A stretch of DNA of 64,000 bases from JAIOSM01 sp964593725 (GTDB lineage: Bacteria > Desulfobacterota > Desulfobacteria > Desulfobacterales > Desulfobacteraceae), in NCBI GenBank assembly GCA_964593725.1, contig CAZQJS010000003.1, positions 1 to 64,000 of the forward strand, written 5' to 3'. Both the position numbers and the translations under genes were made by a program. Position 1 is the first letter of the stretch; each line of letters starts with the position of its first letter. The notes under the pieces were generated by a model. The model did not search any database, was not told the origin of the DNA, and saw only the letters and a list, made by a program, of their open reading frames with translations. Of this stretch, positions 1-8,638 are shown in pieces.

Positions 1-114
1 GTATTTTTTCCCTGGTCAGGTTCAGCTATCCTCCCGGAGTTGTAAATATTCGAAAATTTAATCCCAAAGCTCTTAAATATTCTAATGGCAATTTTTTTGC
101 CTGCCTGGTTACAT

Positions 115-144
115 TTGACTGAATCATATATTATCCAATATATA
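115..144 (+). promoter_or_regulatory. candidate promoter for leuS-lptE
   Basis: TTGACT at 115-120 is a 5/6 match to a sigma-70 -35 box. It is followed 18 bases later by TATATA at 139-144. It is the best-spaced pair in the AT-rich leader before leuS. The -10 box is weak and the region is so AT-rich that chance matches are common, so this is a candidate only. Confidence 0.35.
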
Positions 145-230
145 TCTTGCCTTTTCAGCTCTCATATGGCAATTTAGTAGAGCTTTATTAATCTTGATTT
201 GAATTATTTCTCGGAGGTATCAGGTATATT

Positions 231-2861
231 ATGAAGGAGCATTATAACCCTGGAGAAGTTGAGCCTAAATGGCAGAAGTACTGGGATAAAAACCGTACAT
301 TTAAAGTTACAGAAGATAGTTCAAAGGAGAAATACTATCTTCTTGAGATGCTTCCATACCCTTCAGGCAAGATCCATGTGGGACATGTGAGGAATTATAC
401 CATAGGTGACGTGGTTGTAAGATATAAAAAGATGAAAGGGTTCAATGTAATTCACCCCATGGGCTGGGATGCCTTTGGCATGCCTGCTGAAAATGCAGCC
501 ATTGATAACAATACCCACCCTGCGGCATGGACATATGAAAATATTAGTGCCATGCGCCATCAGCTCAAAAAAATGGGGTTTTCCTATGACTGGGACAGGG
601 AGATTGCAACATGCCGTCCTGAATATTATAGGTTTGAGCAGTGGCTTTTTTTAAAGATGTTTGAAAGGGGCATGGCATACAGAAAAGAATCCTATGTTAA
701 CTGGTGTGAAAAATGCCAGACCGTGCTTGCCAACGAACAGGTTGAATCTGACAGATGCTGGAGATGCAGCGAGGTTGTTCAGCAAAAAAAATTGTGGCAG
801 TGGTTTTTTAAAATAACTGATTATGCCCAGGATCTGCTTGATTATTGTGATAAATTACCTGGCTGGCCCGGTAAAGTTACACGTATGCAAAAGAACTGGA
901 TTGGCAAAAGCAAAGGTTCTGAAATAAAATTTGCACTGGATGGCACCCATGACAATATAAGTGAAAAAGATATTTCAGTTTTTACCACAAGGCCGGATAC
1001 GCTTTTTGGCTGTACATTTCTCTGTCTTGCTCCTGAGCATCCCCTGGTGGAAAAGTTGTCACGTAATACTCCGGAGGAAAAAGAGGTTGATGCCTTTTTA
1101 AAGAAAATTTCAACCCAGGAAAGATCTGCAGAAGGCATAGAAAATTATGAAAAAGAGGGGCTGTTCATTGGCGCTTTTTGTATCAATCCTGTAAATAATG
1201 AGAAATTACCAATTTATACGGCAAATTTTGCATTGATGGAATATGGAACCGGTGCTGTTATGTCAGTACCTGCCCACGATCAGAGGGACTTTGAATTTGC
1301 CAGGAAATACGGTCTTAAAATAAAGGCTGTTATTATGCCGGATGATGAAGATTTTGACATAAATGGTATGCAGTGTGCCTATACAGGCCCCGGCACCCTG
1401 ATTAATTCAGATATGTTTAATGGTATTTCCAATACACAGGCCATTGACGATATAACAGAATTCCTTGAAAAACAGGGCAGGGGTAAAAAGACCATTAATT
1501 ACCGCCTCAGGGACTGGGGTATATCACGCCAGAGATACTGGGGATCACCAATACCTGTTATCCATTGCCCGGACTGCGGTATGGTTCCTGTCCCGGAAAA
1601 AGATCTTCCCGTTACCCTGCCTGAAGATGTTGACCTTACCGGAAAAGGGGAATCTCCCCTTGCAGCCCTGGACTCGTTTGTGAATACTGAGTGCCCTGAA
1701 TGTAATAGAAAAGATGCAAAAAGGGATACTGATACCATGGATACCTTTGTTGAATCTTCATGGTATTTTTTAAGATATTGCAGTCCAAGATATGAAAAAG
1801 GTATGTTTGATCCTGTGGCTGTTGATTACTGGATGCCGGTTGATCAATATATTGGCGGTGTTGAACATGCTGTTATGCATCTTTTGTATTCAAGGTATTT
1901 CATGCGCGTTCTCAAAGATTTTGATATGGTGAAATTTAAAGAACCTTTTACCAGACTTCTAACCCAGGGAATGGTGTGTAAAGAGACCTTGACATGCCCT
2001 GAACATGGTTTTTTATACCCGGAAGAAGCAAGGGTGGAATCTGATAAAAGGGTGTTTTGCAGCAAATGTGACAGCCCGGTGGAGGTCGGCCGCATCATTA
2101 AGATGTCAAAATCAAAGAAAAATGTTATTAATCCCAATGACCTCCTTGAAAAATACGGTGCAGATGTTACAAGGCTTTTTTGTCTCTTTGCCGCACCGCC
2201 GGAACGGGACCTTGAATGGAATGACGATGGTGTGGAGGGCTGCAACCGCTTTCTTAACAGGGTCTGGAGACTTGTTAAGAAATACAGGAGTATTTTATTG
2301 AATGTCACTGCCTATGGGTCAAGTGCTTCAAAATTGTCAAAGGATACAAAAGCCCTTTATATAAAAGCCAACCAGACAATAAAAAAGGTTACAGAGGACA
2401 TTGAAGATGATTTTCATTTTAATACAGCCATAAGTTCAATCATGGAGCTTGTGAATACTTTGTACAGCCTTGATACAGCCGAAAAAAAAGTTGACTCTCT
2501 GGACCTTGAGACAAAGGAGGTCCTTGCTTTCTGTATTGAGAGTATTGTGCTGCTTTTATCACCTATTGTGCCCCATTTTGCCGAAGAGCTATGGGAAATA
2601 TGCGCTAAGAAATCCAGCATTATTGACCATCCCTGGCCTGAATACAGGGAAGATGCTCTCCAGGCCGATGACATAACCATAGTTGTGCAGATCAATGGTA
2701 AGCTAAGGGCAAAATTTACAGCTCCTGTAGATTGTGATGATGACACCATTAAAAAAGCAGCATTGTCAGATAGAAAAGTCATTAAACATATTGCAGATAA
2801 AGATATCAGAAAAGTTATTATCATCAGAAAAAAACAGACACTTGTAAATATAGTGGTGTAG
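231..2861 (+). CDS. leuS: leucyl-tRNA synthetase
   Basis: Class Ia aminoacyl-tRNA synthetase that charges tRNA-Leu in the cytoplasm. The 876-residue length is normal for bacterial LeuRS. The HIGH-type motif HVGH is at residues 49-52 and KMSKS at 624-628. Between them lies the large editing (CP1) region, which hydrolyses mischarged tRNA. Several CxxC pairs (about residues 159-180 and later) look like zinc-ribbon knuckles. A C-terminal anticodon-binding domain follows KMSKS. The ATG at 231 has a GGAGGT Shine-Dalgarno at 213-218, spaced 12 bases, slightly long. lptE begins one base after the stop codon, so the two are co-transcribed, an order also seen in other Gram-negative bacteria. Confidence 0.98.
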   Translation: MKEHYNPGEVEPKWQKYWDKNRTFKVTEDSSKEKYYLLEMLPYPSGKIHVGHVRNYTIGDVVVRYKKMKGFNVIHPMGWDAFGMPAENAAIDNNTHPAAWTYENISAMRHQLKKMGFSYDWDREIATCRPEYYRFEQWLFLKMFERGMAYRKESYVNWCEKCQTVLANEQVESDRCWRCSEVVQQKKLWQWFFKITDYAQDLLDYCDKLPGWPGKVTRMQKNWIGKSKGSEIKFALDGTHDNISEKDISVFTTRPDTLFGCTFLCLAPEHPLVEKLSRNTPEEKEVDAFLKKISTQERSAEGIENYEKEGLFIGAFCINPVNNEKLPIYTANFALMEYGTGAVMSVPAHDQRDFEFARKYGLKIKAVIMPDDEDFDINGMQCAYTGPGTLINSDMFNGISNTQAIDDITEFLEKQGRGKKTINYRLRDWGISRQRYWGSPIPVIHCPDCGMVPVPEKDLPVTLPEDVDLTGKGESPLAALDSFVNTECPECNRKDAKRDTDTMDTFVESSWYFLRYCSPRYEKGMFDPVAVDYWMPVDQYIGGVEHAVMHLLYSRYFMRVLKDFDMVKFKEPFTRLLTQGMVCKETLTCPEHGFLYPEEARVESDKRVFCSKCDSPVEVGRIIKMSKSKKNVINPNDLLEKYGADVTRLFCLFAAPPERDLEWNDDGVEGCNRFLNRVWRLVKKYRSILLNVTAYGSSASKLSKDTKALYIKANQTIKKVTEDIEDDFHFNTAISSIMELVNTLYSLDTAEKKVDSLDLETKEVLAFCIESIVLLLSPIVPHFAEELWEICAKKSSIIDHPWPEYREDALQADDITIVVQINGKLRAKFTAPVDCDDDTIKKAALSDRKVIKHIADKDIRKVIIIRKKQTLVNIVV

Positions 2862-2862
2862 C

Positions 2863-3375
2863 ATGAAAAAAATATTATTGTTTTTTGCCCTTTTTTCTTT
2901 TCTTACCATGGCCGGGGCATGTGGATATAAATTTTCCAGGGGTGGACTGCTCCCCGGGGATAAAAAGCATGTGGCTGTATTGATGTTCAGAAATAAAACC
3001 CTTGAAAGCGGTGTTGAAAAAGTTTTTGCAGATGCTTTAAGCGTTGAAATCATGGATATGAGTGATTCCATTGTCGTTAAAATGGAGGATGCTGATGCTT
3101 ACTTTAAAGGAGTTGTAAAATCAGTTTCAATATCAGCTCTTACAAGAAAAAGCGATGATACGGTTATGGAAAGGAGAGTCTCTGCGGTCATTGACCTTTC
3201 CATGGTGGATAAAAATGGAAAGGTCCTATGGTCTGTCAATGATTTCAGTGACACAGAAGAGTATCGTGTAACAACTGAGAATATAACTGATATGGCATCA
3301 AGATCCTTTGGAATTACAAGAATTGCCCAAAGGATCTCCCAAAAGCTTGTCACAGGTATGCTGGACAGATTTTAA
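2863..3375 (+). CDS. lptE: LPS-assembly lipoprotein LptE-like
   Basis: Small outer-membrane lipoprotein of 170 residues. In the Lpt pathway LptE plugs the LptD barrel and helps insert LPS into the outer leaflet. The N-terminus is a lipoprotein signal: Lys-Lys, a hydrophobic stretch, then the lipobox MAGAC with the acylated Cys at residue 20. The next residues (GYKFSRGG) fit the 'CGY.F' start typical of LptE, and the rest alternates strand and helix as expected for this fold. It starts one base after the leuS stop, and leuS-lptE is a recurrent pairing. Sequence conservation in this family is low, so the call rests on the lipobox, the N-terminal motif, size and neighbour. Confidence 0.85.
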   Translation: MKKILLFFALFSFLTMAGACGYKFSRGGLLPGDKKHVAVLMFRNKTLESGVEKVFADALSVEIMDMSDSIVVKMEDADAYFKGVVKSVSISALTRKSDDTVMERRVSAVIDLSMVDKNGKVLWSVNDFSDTEEYRVTTENITDMASRSFGITRIAQRISQKLVTGMLDRF

Positions 3376-3377
3376 AT

Positions 3378-3401
3378 GGTCAGTTTGGTGTTAAACTGGT
3401 C
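3378..3401 (-). terminator. hairpin between convergent lptE and rpsT
   Basis: GGTCAGTTT (3378-3386) can pair with AAACTGGTC (3393-3401), including two G-U pairs, around a 6-base loop. It fills the short gap between two convergent genes and overlaps the rpsT stop codon. Read in the rpsT direction it is followed by an A/T-rich tract but no clean T run. It could act as a shared, weak terminator; the evidence is only structural. Confidence 0.3.
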
Positions 3402-3654
3402 AGGATGCCATAAGCCTTGCAAGTTTGGCAATGCGGCGCCCAGCAGTTTTTTTATGGAATATATGTTTTTTTGCAGCTTTATGGATGGCAGTCTGGGCTT
3501 CTTTAAAAAGCTCCATGATATTGTCATCACCGTTTTCCTTTGCAGCAAAGACTTTTTTTTCAAGGGTTTTTGTACGGGTTCTGATTCTTTTATTTCTTTC
3601 CCGTCTGACTATATTCTGTCTTGCTCTTTTCAACGCAGATTTATGGTTTGCCAA
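3400..3654 (-). CDS. rpsT: 30S ribosomal protein S20
   Basis: Primary 16S rRNA-binding protein of the small subunit. The 84 residues begin MANHKSALKR, the classic S20 start. The protein is strongly basic throughout and ends in the usual alanine/lysine-rich helix (KTAGRRIAKLARL). An AGAGGAG Shine-Dalgarno precedes the ATG at a good distance. The gene stands alone on the minus strand, convergent with leuS-lptE and divergent from murJ. The rpsT/murJ pairing is common in proteobacteria. Confidence 0.98.
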   Translation of the reverse strand: MANHKSALKRARQNIVRRERNKRIRTRTKTLEKKVFAAKENGDDNIMELFKEAQTAIHKAAKKHIFHKKTAGRRIAKLARLMAS

Positions 3655-3710
3655 CTTTTAGATACTCCTCTTATTTGGTTATTTAAGTTGTCTGATTAAT
3701 TAAAATGAGA

Positions 3711-3739
3711 AAAATACTTTATTTTTATACTTTTGTCAA
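3711..3739 (-). promoter_or_regulatory. sigma-70 promoter of rpsT
   Basis: On the minus strand a perfect TTGACA (3734-3739) is followed 17 bases later by TATTTT (3711-3716, 4/6 to TATAAT). This would start transcription roughly 50 bases upstream of the rpsT ATG. It lies within 10 bases of the murJ start codon, so the two divergent promoters must overlap or murJ must be read from elsewhere. Confidence 0.6.
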
Positions 3740-3748
3740 GAAAATTCC

Positions 3749-5287
3749 ATGGGAAAATTATTAAAAGCAACTTTTTCAGTAAGTTTTATCTCACTTATTA
3801 GCCGTATTCTCGGGGTTTGCAGAGATATATTGATTGCAGGAATGTTTGGAGCAGGTACACCAAGTGATATCTTTTTTTTATGTTTCAGAGTACCAGACTT
3901 TTTTAGAAAAATGTCCTCGGAGGGAATACTGAACAGTTCCTTTGTACCTTTGTTTTCAAAATATCTTGCATCAAAAGAAGAGAAAAGTGCCTTTGAAATG
4001 GCAAATACTGTAATAATCACAACATTGATTTTAGCCATAACTGCCACGATTGCCGGCATGATCTTTGTCCCCCATGCAATTTCAATTTTACTTCCACACC
4101 TTGCTGAACGCCGGGAGGAGTATGAACTTGCACTGTTACTCCTGAGGATTATGATGCCCTACTTAATCTGTATCTCCATACTTGCTCTTTTTACTGGAAT
4201 TTTAAATTCTCTGAATAACTATGTTGTTCCGGCACTGGCCCCTGTTGTATTTAATATTGTTATTATAACTTTTACAATACACATCTGTGGTTTTTTTAAA
4301 TCTCCCATTGCTGGTGTTGCCCTGGGTGTGACAATGGGAGGCATTGCCCAGGTTGTTCTTCAGATTCCCTTTATTATTAAGACAGGAATTTTTAAAAAAA
4401 TCAGAATAAGATTATCCCACCCCGGGGTTACAGGTTTTATCAAGGGGCTGTTTCCAGCAGTGGCAGGAGCTTCCCCTTTTCATATCAACCTGCTCATAGC
4501 AACTTATTCTGCATCATTGCTTGGGCCTGGCAATATATCATGCCTTTACTATGCAGACCGCCTGATTCAGCTTCCAATGGTTCTTGTTTCAAGCTCCTTT
4601 GCCATAGTTTTTCTGCCTGTTTTTTCAAAGAATTGCAGATTAAATGGAAAAATAGAATCTGTGGAATTTCTAACCCGCGGTTTAAAATCCATGTTTTTTA
4701 TTATCATACCTGCCATGGCAGGGCTGGCTGCCATAAGAGAGCCTGTTGTCAAACTCCTTTTTTTCCATGGTGCTTTTAACCTTAAAGCTGTGACCAACAC
4801 ATGCAATGCACTTTTATTTCTTACCTTTGGTCTATGGGCCTATGCAGGCTCCAGAATGATTGTACCTTTTTATTATGCATATTCTGATATGGGCACACCC
4901 TTAAAAGCAGGTCTGGGTTCAATCATAATAAATATTCTTGTTTCTTTACCATTGATGGCATTTTTTGAATTAAATGGCATTGCCCTTGCAGTATCAATAT
5001 CAGGCGGAGTAAACTTCATATTTTTACTTGTAAAATTAAATTCAATGGTGTCATTGGGGTTGAAAGATATTGGTTTTTCTGCTTGCAGAGCTATTTTTAT
5101 TTCTGGTATAATGTTCATTGCAATTAAGGTTTTTAATAATTTGCTTGAGTATATGCCGGGACATGGTATACCATTATTAATAAATGTTGCAATGTCTGTC
5201 ATTATTGGTGTATCTATATACTTTGGTATTAATATTTTGATTAACAATCCGGAGATCAGGATAGTTGCAAAAGTATTTAAAAAATAG
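3749..5287 (+). CDS. murJ: lipid II flippase MurJ (MviN family)
   Basis: Inner-membrane protein of 512 residues that flips lipid II to the periplasm for peptidoglycan synthesis. The N-terminus shows the MviN hallmark: SLISRILGVCRD, then FGAGTPSDIFF and the FRVPDFFRK segment with its charged residues. About 14 hydrophobic segments alternate with short basic loops across the whole length, matching the MOP exporter fold. No clear Shine-Dalgarno precedes the ATG, and the start is placed by alignment of the conserved N-terminus. It heads a plus-strand run with a division-associated coiled-coil protein, so it sits in a cell-wall/division context. Confidence 0.96.
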   Translation: MGKLLKATFSVSFISLISRILGVCRDILIAGMFGAGTPSDIFFLCFRVPDFFRKMSSEGILNSSFVPLFSKYLASKEEKSAFEMANTVIITTLILAITATIAGMIFVPHAISILLPHLAERREEYELALLLLRIMMPYLICISILALFTGILNSLNNYVVPALAPVVFNIVIITFTIHICGFFKSPIAGVALGVTMGGIAQVVLQIPFIIKTGIFKKIRIRLSHPGVTGFIKGLFPAVAGASPFHINLLIATYSASLLGPGNISCLYYADRLIQLPMVLVSSSFAIVFLPVFSKNCRLNGKIESVEFLTRGLKSMFFIIIPAMAGLAAIREPVVKLLFFHGAFNLKAVTNTCNALLFLTFGLWAYAGSRMIVPFYYAYSDMGTPLKAGLGSIIINILVSLPLMAFFELNGIALAVSISGGVNFIFLLVKLNSMVSLGLKDIGFSACRAIFISGIMFIAIKVFNNLLEYMPGHGIPLLINVAMSVIIGVSIYFGINILINNPEIRIVAKVFKK

Positions 5288-5329
5288 AAATTCTGTTTTT
5301 AAACAGGTGTGCTGCGGAGCTTAAGTATT

Positions 5330-5656
5330 ATGTTTTCTTCCTGGAATATGGTTTTTAAAAGTAGTGTTGTTATGCTCTTTGCACTGTTTTTTCTCACCAT
5401 ATTCAGCCACAATGGCCTTATTGATTATATTAAACTTTGCAAGGCAAAACAGGTGATTTTATCGGATAATCAAAGTATTAAAAAGAAAAATCTGGATTTT
5501 TCAAGACAGATTAACAGGCTTACAAATGATGATAAATATATAGAACATATAGCAAAGCATGAGTTTGGTATGGCAGGTCCAGATGAATATGTGTTCAGAA
5601 CAATTCCCGGCCGGAAAGCCGTGTCCGGGATTAATACCGGGGCTGATAAGCCATGA
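5330..5656 (+). CDS. FtsB/DivIC-like septum formation initiator protein
   Basis: Bitopic membrane protein of 108 residues. A short N-terminal cytoplasmic piece leads to one membrane segment (FKSSVVMLFALFFLTIF). A periplasmic coiled coil rich in K/N/Q follows, then the region around EHIAKHEFGMAGPDEYVF. That last motif is typical of FtsB/DivIC proteins, which bridge FtsL and FtsQ in the divisome. The ATG at 5330 is preferred because GGAG at 5316-5319 is spaced 10 bases from it. An in-frame GTG seven codons earlier has no ribosome site of its own. It lies 42 bases after murJ and its stop overlaps the next start (ATGA). Confidence 0.8.
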   Translation: MFSSWNMVFKSSVVMLFALFFLTIFSHNGLIDYIKLCKAKQVILSDNQSIKKKNLDFSRQINRLTNDDKYIEHIAKHEFGMAGPDEYVFRTIPGRKAVSGINTGADKP

Positions 5657-5943
5657 AAAAGGAAATCATTACTGAAGAACTTGCAAAATTGTTAAAAAGA
5701 CAAGGATATCTTGAAGATTCCCTGGAGTGTTATATTACCCTTCACAAAAGTACTGGTAAATTAAAGTTTTTAAAGGCTGCAAAGGAGATAAGAAATATTA
5801 TCAAGCCTGTTAACAGTTCCGGGGAAAATATGGATAGTGGCAAAAGTGCCAGGGTGTCAGAACTTCTGGAACAACTGCTTGACATGGTAATCCTTGAGAA
5901 GAAGATCCATAGTTTTAAGAAAATTCATAATAATCAAGAATAA
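5653..5943 (+). CDS. small hypothetical protein, possibly TPR-like
   Basis: A 96-residue soluble protein with no signal peptide or membrane segment. It is almost entirely helical. The first 45 residues (ELAKLLKRQGYLEDSLECY) resemble one TPR helix pair, in the style 'A..L..QG....AL..Y', and a charged C-terminal helix follows. I do not recognise a family. It overlaps the FtsB-like stop by four bases (ATGA), which implies translational coupling and a possible partner role in division or wall synthesis. That role is inferred from context only. Confidence 0.65.
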   Translation: MKKEIITEELAKLLKRQGYLEDSLECYITLHKSTGKLKFLKAAKEIRNIIKPVNSSGENMDSGKSARVSELLEQLLDMVILEKKIHSFKKIHNNQE

Positions 5944-5949
5944 TCTTTT

Positions 5950-6441
5950 GTGGGATATTTCAAAGGCATATTAATAATAATTTTTATCTCCCTTGTACTT
6001 GCGTTTTCCTATAATTATTTTTCCCCATGTGGCATTGCTTTAATTGGAAGCTGGGACAGGTCAAAAGGCGTGGTATCTGCCAATACAAAAACATCCAGCA
6101 TTAACAGGGATATTGAAATCAACAGTGCAGCTGATATGGCCAGGGCAGTTAAAGATGATTCGCCATTGATACTTGATGTCCGTTCAAATGATCTCTTTCT
6201 TAAAGGTCATATTCCCGGGGCCAGGTCTGTACCTCTGTCCGGGTTTGACAGGTTTATCGGCACATTTTTCACCAACACTCCCATGGATCAAAAGATAATT
6301 GTTTATTGCTCAGGCAGAGAGTGTACTGATAGTCATACTTTTGCATCAAAACTTTCTGAAATGGGATATGCCAATGTCAAAGTTTATGCCGGAGGATTCA
6401 TGGAGTGGAAAGATAAAGGATATAAAGTTGCAAAGGATTAA
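5950..6441 (+). CDS. membrane-anchored rhodanese-like protein
   Basis: A 163-residue protein with an N-terminal hydrophobic segment (about residues 5-22) and a single rhodanese domain (about 55-160), probably facing the periplasm. Rhodaneses transfer sulfane sulfur or act as redox/sensor modules. The CH2A-type segment LILDVRSNDLFLKGHIPGA is present. The active-site loop is C120-SGREC-T, so the catalytic Cys is retained with a second Cys five residues later. The start is a GTG without a convincing Shine-Dalgarno. It follows the previous gene by six bases and overlaps the MauE/DoxX gene. Confidence 0.85.
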   Translation: MGYFKGILIIIFISLVLAFSYNYFSPCGIALIGSWDRSKGVVSANTKTSSINRDIEINSAADMARAVKDDSPLILDVRSNDLFLKGHIPGARSVPLSGFDRFIGTFFTNTPMDQKIIVYCSGRECTDSHTFASKLSEMGYANVKVYAGGFMEWKDKGYKVAKD

Positions 6442-6868
6442 ATACATTAATGCTGCAATAAGATGTATAATAGGTATTGTGTTTGTCTATGCAAGTATTG
6501 ATAAAATTATTGATCCTGCAGGGTTTGCCACGATTTTATATGGTTATTCAGTATTCCCGCTGGCTTTAATTAATATCATTGCAATTATTTTTCCTTTTAT
6601 TGAACTTGTTGCAGGACTCTGTTTAATATTTAAGATTTTTCCTGAGTCTGCCCTGATCATAATTAATTTTTTTATTTCTGTGTTTATAATTATTATAGGT
6701 TTTAACCTTTTGCGGGGCCATGAATTTAACTGCGGCTGTTTTTCTGTGGGAGATTCAGGCAGTGCATCATCAGCAGGGCAGCTCCTTTTCCGGGATCTGA
6801 TTCTATTGGCTGCCGGACTCTACCTGTTCTTTAACAGATCATCTTTCCCGTACAATTCTGAATCCTAA
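6428..6868 (+). CDS. MauE/DoxX-family membrane protein
   Basis: A 146-residue integral membrane protein with four hydrophobic helices. The motif FVYASIDKIIDPAGFA near the N-terminus and a NCGCFSVG loop with two cysteines match the MauE/DoxX family, whose members handle electrons or disulfides at the membrane. I chose the TTG at 6428 because AAAGGA at 6415-6420 is spaced seven bases and the family motif begins right after it. Longer in-frame starts would run inside the rhodanese gene without a ribosome site. The start overlaps the rhodanese 3' end by 14 bases, so the pair is probably coupled. The 3' end overlaps the converging gene by 30 bases. Confidence 0.8.
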   Translation: MQRIKYINAAIRCIIGIVFVYASIDKIIDPAGFATILYGYSVFPLALINIIAIIFPFIELVAGLCLIFKIFPESALIIINFFISVFIIIIGFNLLRGHEFNCGCFSVGDSGSASSAGQLLFRDLILLAAGLYLFFNRSSFPYNSES

Positions 6869-7684
6869 ACTATTCCTTTTTGCCACGGGTTTATAAAAGC
6901 TTCTCTGGGCACTTCGCAGAAAAACCGGTTTTTGATACCATCCTCCGCCGCGGATAATTTTATGCTTTCCCTTAAATGAAACAGGATCAACCACATTATT
7001 TTTATAAGTGTCTGTGACAGGTCCGGTTTTTCCTGTCCAGTGCTTCCATACACAGGAATCCTGGACCCACTCCTGGACATTGCCATGCATGTCATACAGA
7101 CCCCAGGCATTAGGCATTTTTGTTCTGACACGGTGGGGCTGAAATTTTCCCGGGGGATTCTGTTCTCCTGAATTCCCGCAATACCATGCAATTTTATTTA
7201 ATACAGGATCAGGCTTTGTACATGTAAGTTGTGTCAGATTTCCATTGGAAAATGCAGTTCTGCTGCCTGCACGGCATGCATATTCCCATTCAGCTTCTGT
7301 GGGAAGTCTGTATTTTGATGTATTTTCAAACTTGTTCAATACCCGGATAAATTCCACACACTGGTTCCATGATACTGTGTTAACAGGGTAATCTATGTTT
7401 TTAAATTTTAACGAAGAGGGGTTGAATCCAACAAGTTTTTTCCATTGGCCCTGGGTGACTTCAGTATCCATCATATAAAATGATCGTGATATTCTGACCT
7501 TGTGCACCTTTTCATTCCATCTGTGCCCTGGTTCAGATTCAGGGCTGCCCATGGAAAATGATCCTGATTGAATCAGAACAAAACGCATGCCAAGCGAATT
7601 CGTAAAAGCTTCCATGGCATGGGAGTATTCTGGCTGTAAAATCAAACAGAAAAATAATAACAAAAAAATCATGGTTTTTTTCAT
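6839..7684 (-). CDS. secreted SUMF1/formylglycine-generating-enzyme-like protein
   Basis: A 281-residue exported protein with a signal peptide (MKKTMIFLLLFFCL, cleaved near SHA) and one FGE-sulfatase domain. Family landmarks are FSMGSPESEPGHRWNEK, TEVTQGQWKKL, YRLPTEAEWEYACRAG, GLYDMHGNVQEW and RGGGW, ending in LGFRI. The segment after RGGGW, where true aerobic formylglycine-generating enzymes carry their catalytic Cys pair, reads YQKPVFLRSAQRS and has no Cys. It therefore probably lacks sulfatase-activating activity and uses the fold for binding or another reaction. The ATG at 7684 is chosen because the signal peptide begins there. No sulfatase gene is nearby. Confidence 0.85.
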   Translation of the reverse strand: MKKTMIFLLLFFCLILQPEYSHAMEAFTNSLGMRFVLIQSGSFSMGSPESEPGHRWNEKVHKVRISRSFYMMDTEVTQGQWKKLVGFNPSSLKFKNIDYPVNTVSWNQCVEFIRVLNKFENTSKYRLPTEAEWEYACRAGSRTAFSNGNLTQLTCTKPDPVLNKIAWYCGNSGEQNPPGKFQPHRVRTKMPNAWGLYDMHGNVQEWVQDSCVWKHWTGKTGPVTDTYKNNVVDPVSFKGKHKIIRGGGWYQKPVFLRSAQRSFYKPVAKRNSLGFRIVRER

Positions 7685-7875
7685 TTTGCCGGCCCCCGAT
7701 CTTATGCTTATTACAGTGGTGTTTGAAATGCTGTTTATAATATAATACAATACTTTTTAACATTACACCAATAATTTTATTGCATAAGTGTAAAATTATA
7801 TGTTTTCTAAAATCGTAAATAATGATATGAACTTATATTAAAGTCTGTTATTTCATTTTATAAAGGAGTCTGTTA

Positions 7876-8598
7876 ATGATTGATAAAAGTAGCTCCAGGA
7901 AAAATATACGAAGAAGAGTTAAGAGTGAAATAATTGATTCTCCACGCGGTTCAGGGGTATTTTTTTTACAGCGGTATGAAATTATTATTATGCTCCTGGG
8001 TGCAGGCATAATCTCATTGTTGATATTTTTTGTTTTTTTAAAACCATCGGGAGACAATAAGATATTTAAAACAGATAAGAGCAATGAACCTGTTACCATA
8101 GAAGATTTCCAGAATCAGATTGACCGTCTTTCAGCAATGGTTGAAAAAGCAGCTTTAAAAGAGAATCAGGTGTCCGGCAAAAAAGATAAACCAGACCAAA
8201 GGGCTGAAAATACAAAATCTGCCTGGGCAGATCATGAAAAAAGGCTTGAAAGAATTGAGGCTTCACTCTCCATTAAATATGAGACCCTTGCCAATCGAAT
8301 CAACAGACTTGAAAGAAGCATTGATAAATTAAATACCAGGCTGGATAGTATCAGGAAAAAAACTAAAGTTGCTAAAAAACAGGCATCCATAAGAATAGTG
8401 ACAAAGTCGAGCAAGAAAAAAGAGACCAGGAAGAGGGCAGCAAAGAAAAAAGAGCCGGTATTTCATACAGTTGAAAAGGGAGACACCCTTTACAGTCTGA
8501 GTAAAAAATATGGTACAAGTGTGCGGGAGCTTGAAAAAATAAATCATCTGCCGAAAAATGCCAATATCTATCCGGGAGATAACCTGTTAATAAAATAG
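7876..8598 (+). CDS. membrane-anchored coiled-coil LysM protein
   Basis: A 240-residue bitopic protein. A basic cytoplasmic head (residues 1-35) leads to one membrane segment (about 37-56). A charged coiled coil with repeated LxxIEAS / RINRLERSIDKL heptads (about 75-160) follows, then a Lys-rich linker and one C-terminal LysM domain (about 195-240; HTVEKGDTLYSLSKKYGTS). LysM binds peptidoglycan glycan, so the protein likely tethers the inner membrane to the wall. AAGGAG at 7863-7868 precedes the ATG. It stands alone between genes on the minus strand. A specific function cannot be read from the sequence. Confidence 0.8.
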   Translation: MIDKSSSRKNIRRRVKSEIIDSPRGSGVFFLQRYEIIIMLLGAGIISLLIFFVFLKPSGDNKIFKTDKSNEPVTIEDFQNQIDRLSAMVEKAALKENQVSGKKDKPDQRAENTKSAWADHEKRLERIEASLSIKYETLANRINRLERSIDKLNTRLDSIRKKTKVAKKQASIRIVTKSSKKKETRKRAAKKKEPVFHTVEKGDTLYSLSKKYGTSVRELEKINHLPKNANIYPGDNLLIK

Positions 8599-8638
8599 CT
8601 GCAATGAACTATGCTTGTTGTTCAATTCGTTTTATATA

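Noticed and set aside
1..122. Open frames on both strands before leuS (plus frame stopping at 120-122; a minus frame open across the edge)
   Set aside because: Both are short, lack a start inside the window and show no recognisable protein motif. Neither can be supported as the end or start of a gene.
1844..2308. Long minus-strand frames inside leuS
   Set aside because: Shadows of the leuS coding sequence; no start signals or family motifs.
7685..7763. N-terminal extension of the FGE-like protein beyond the signal peptide
   Set aside because: The upstream codons add non-conserved residues ahead of a textbook signal peptide that begins at 7684.
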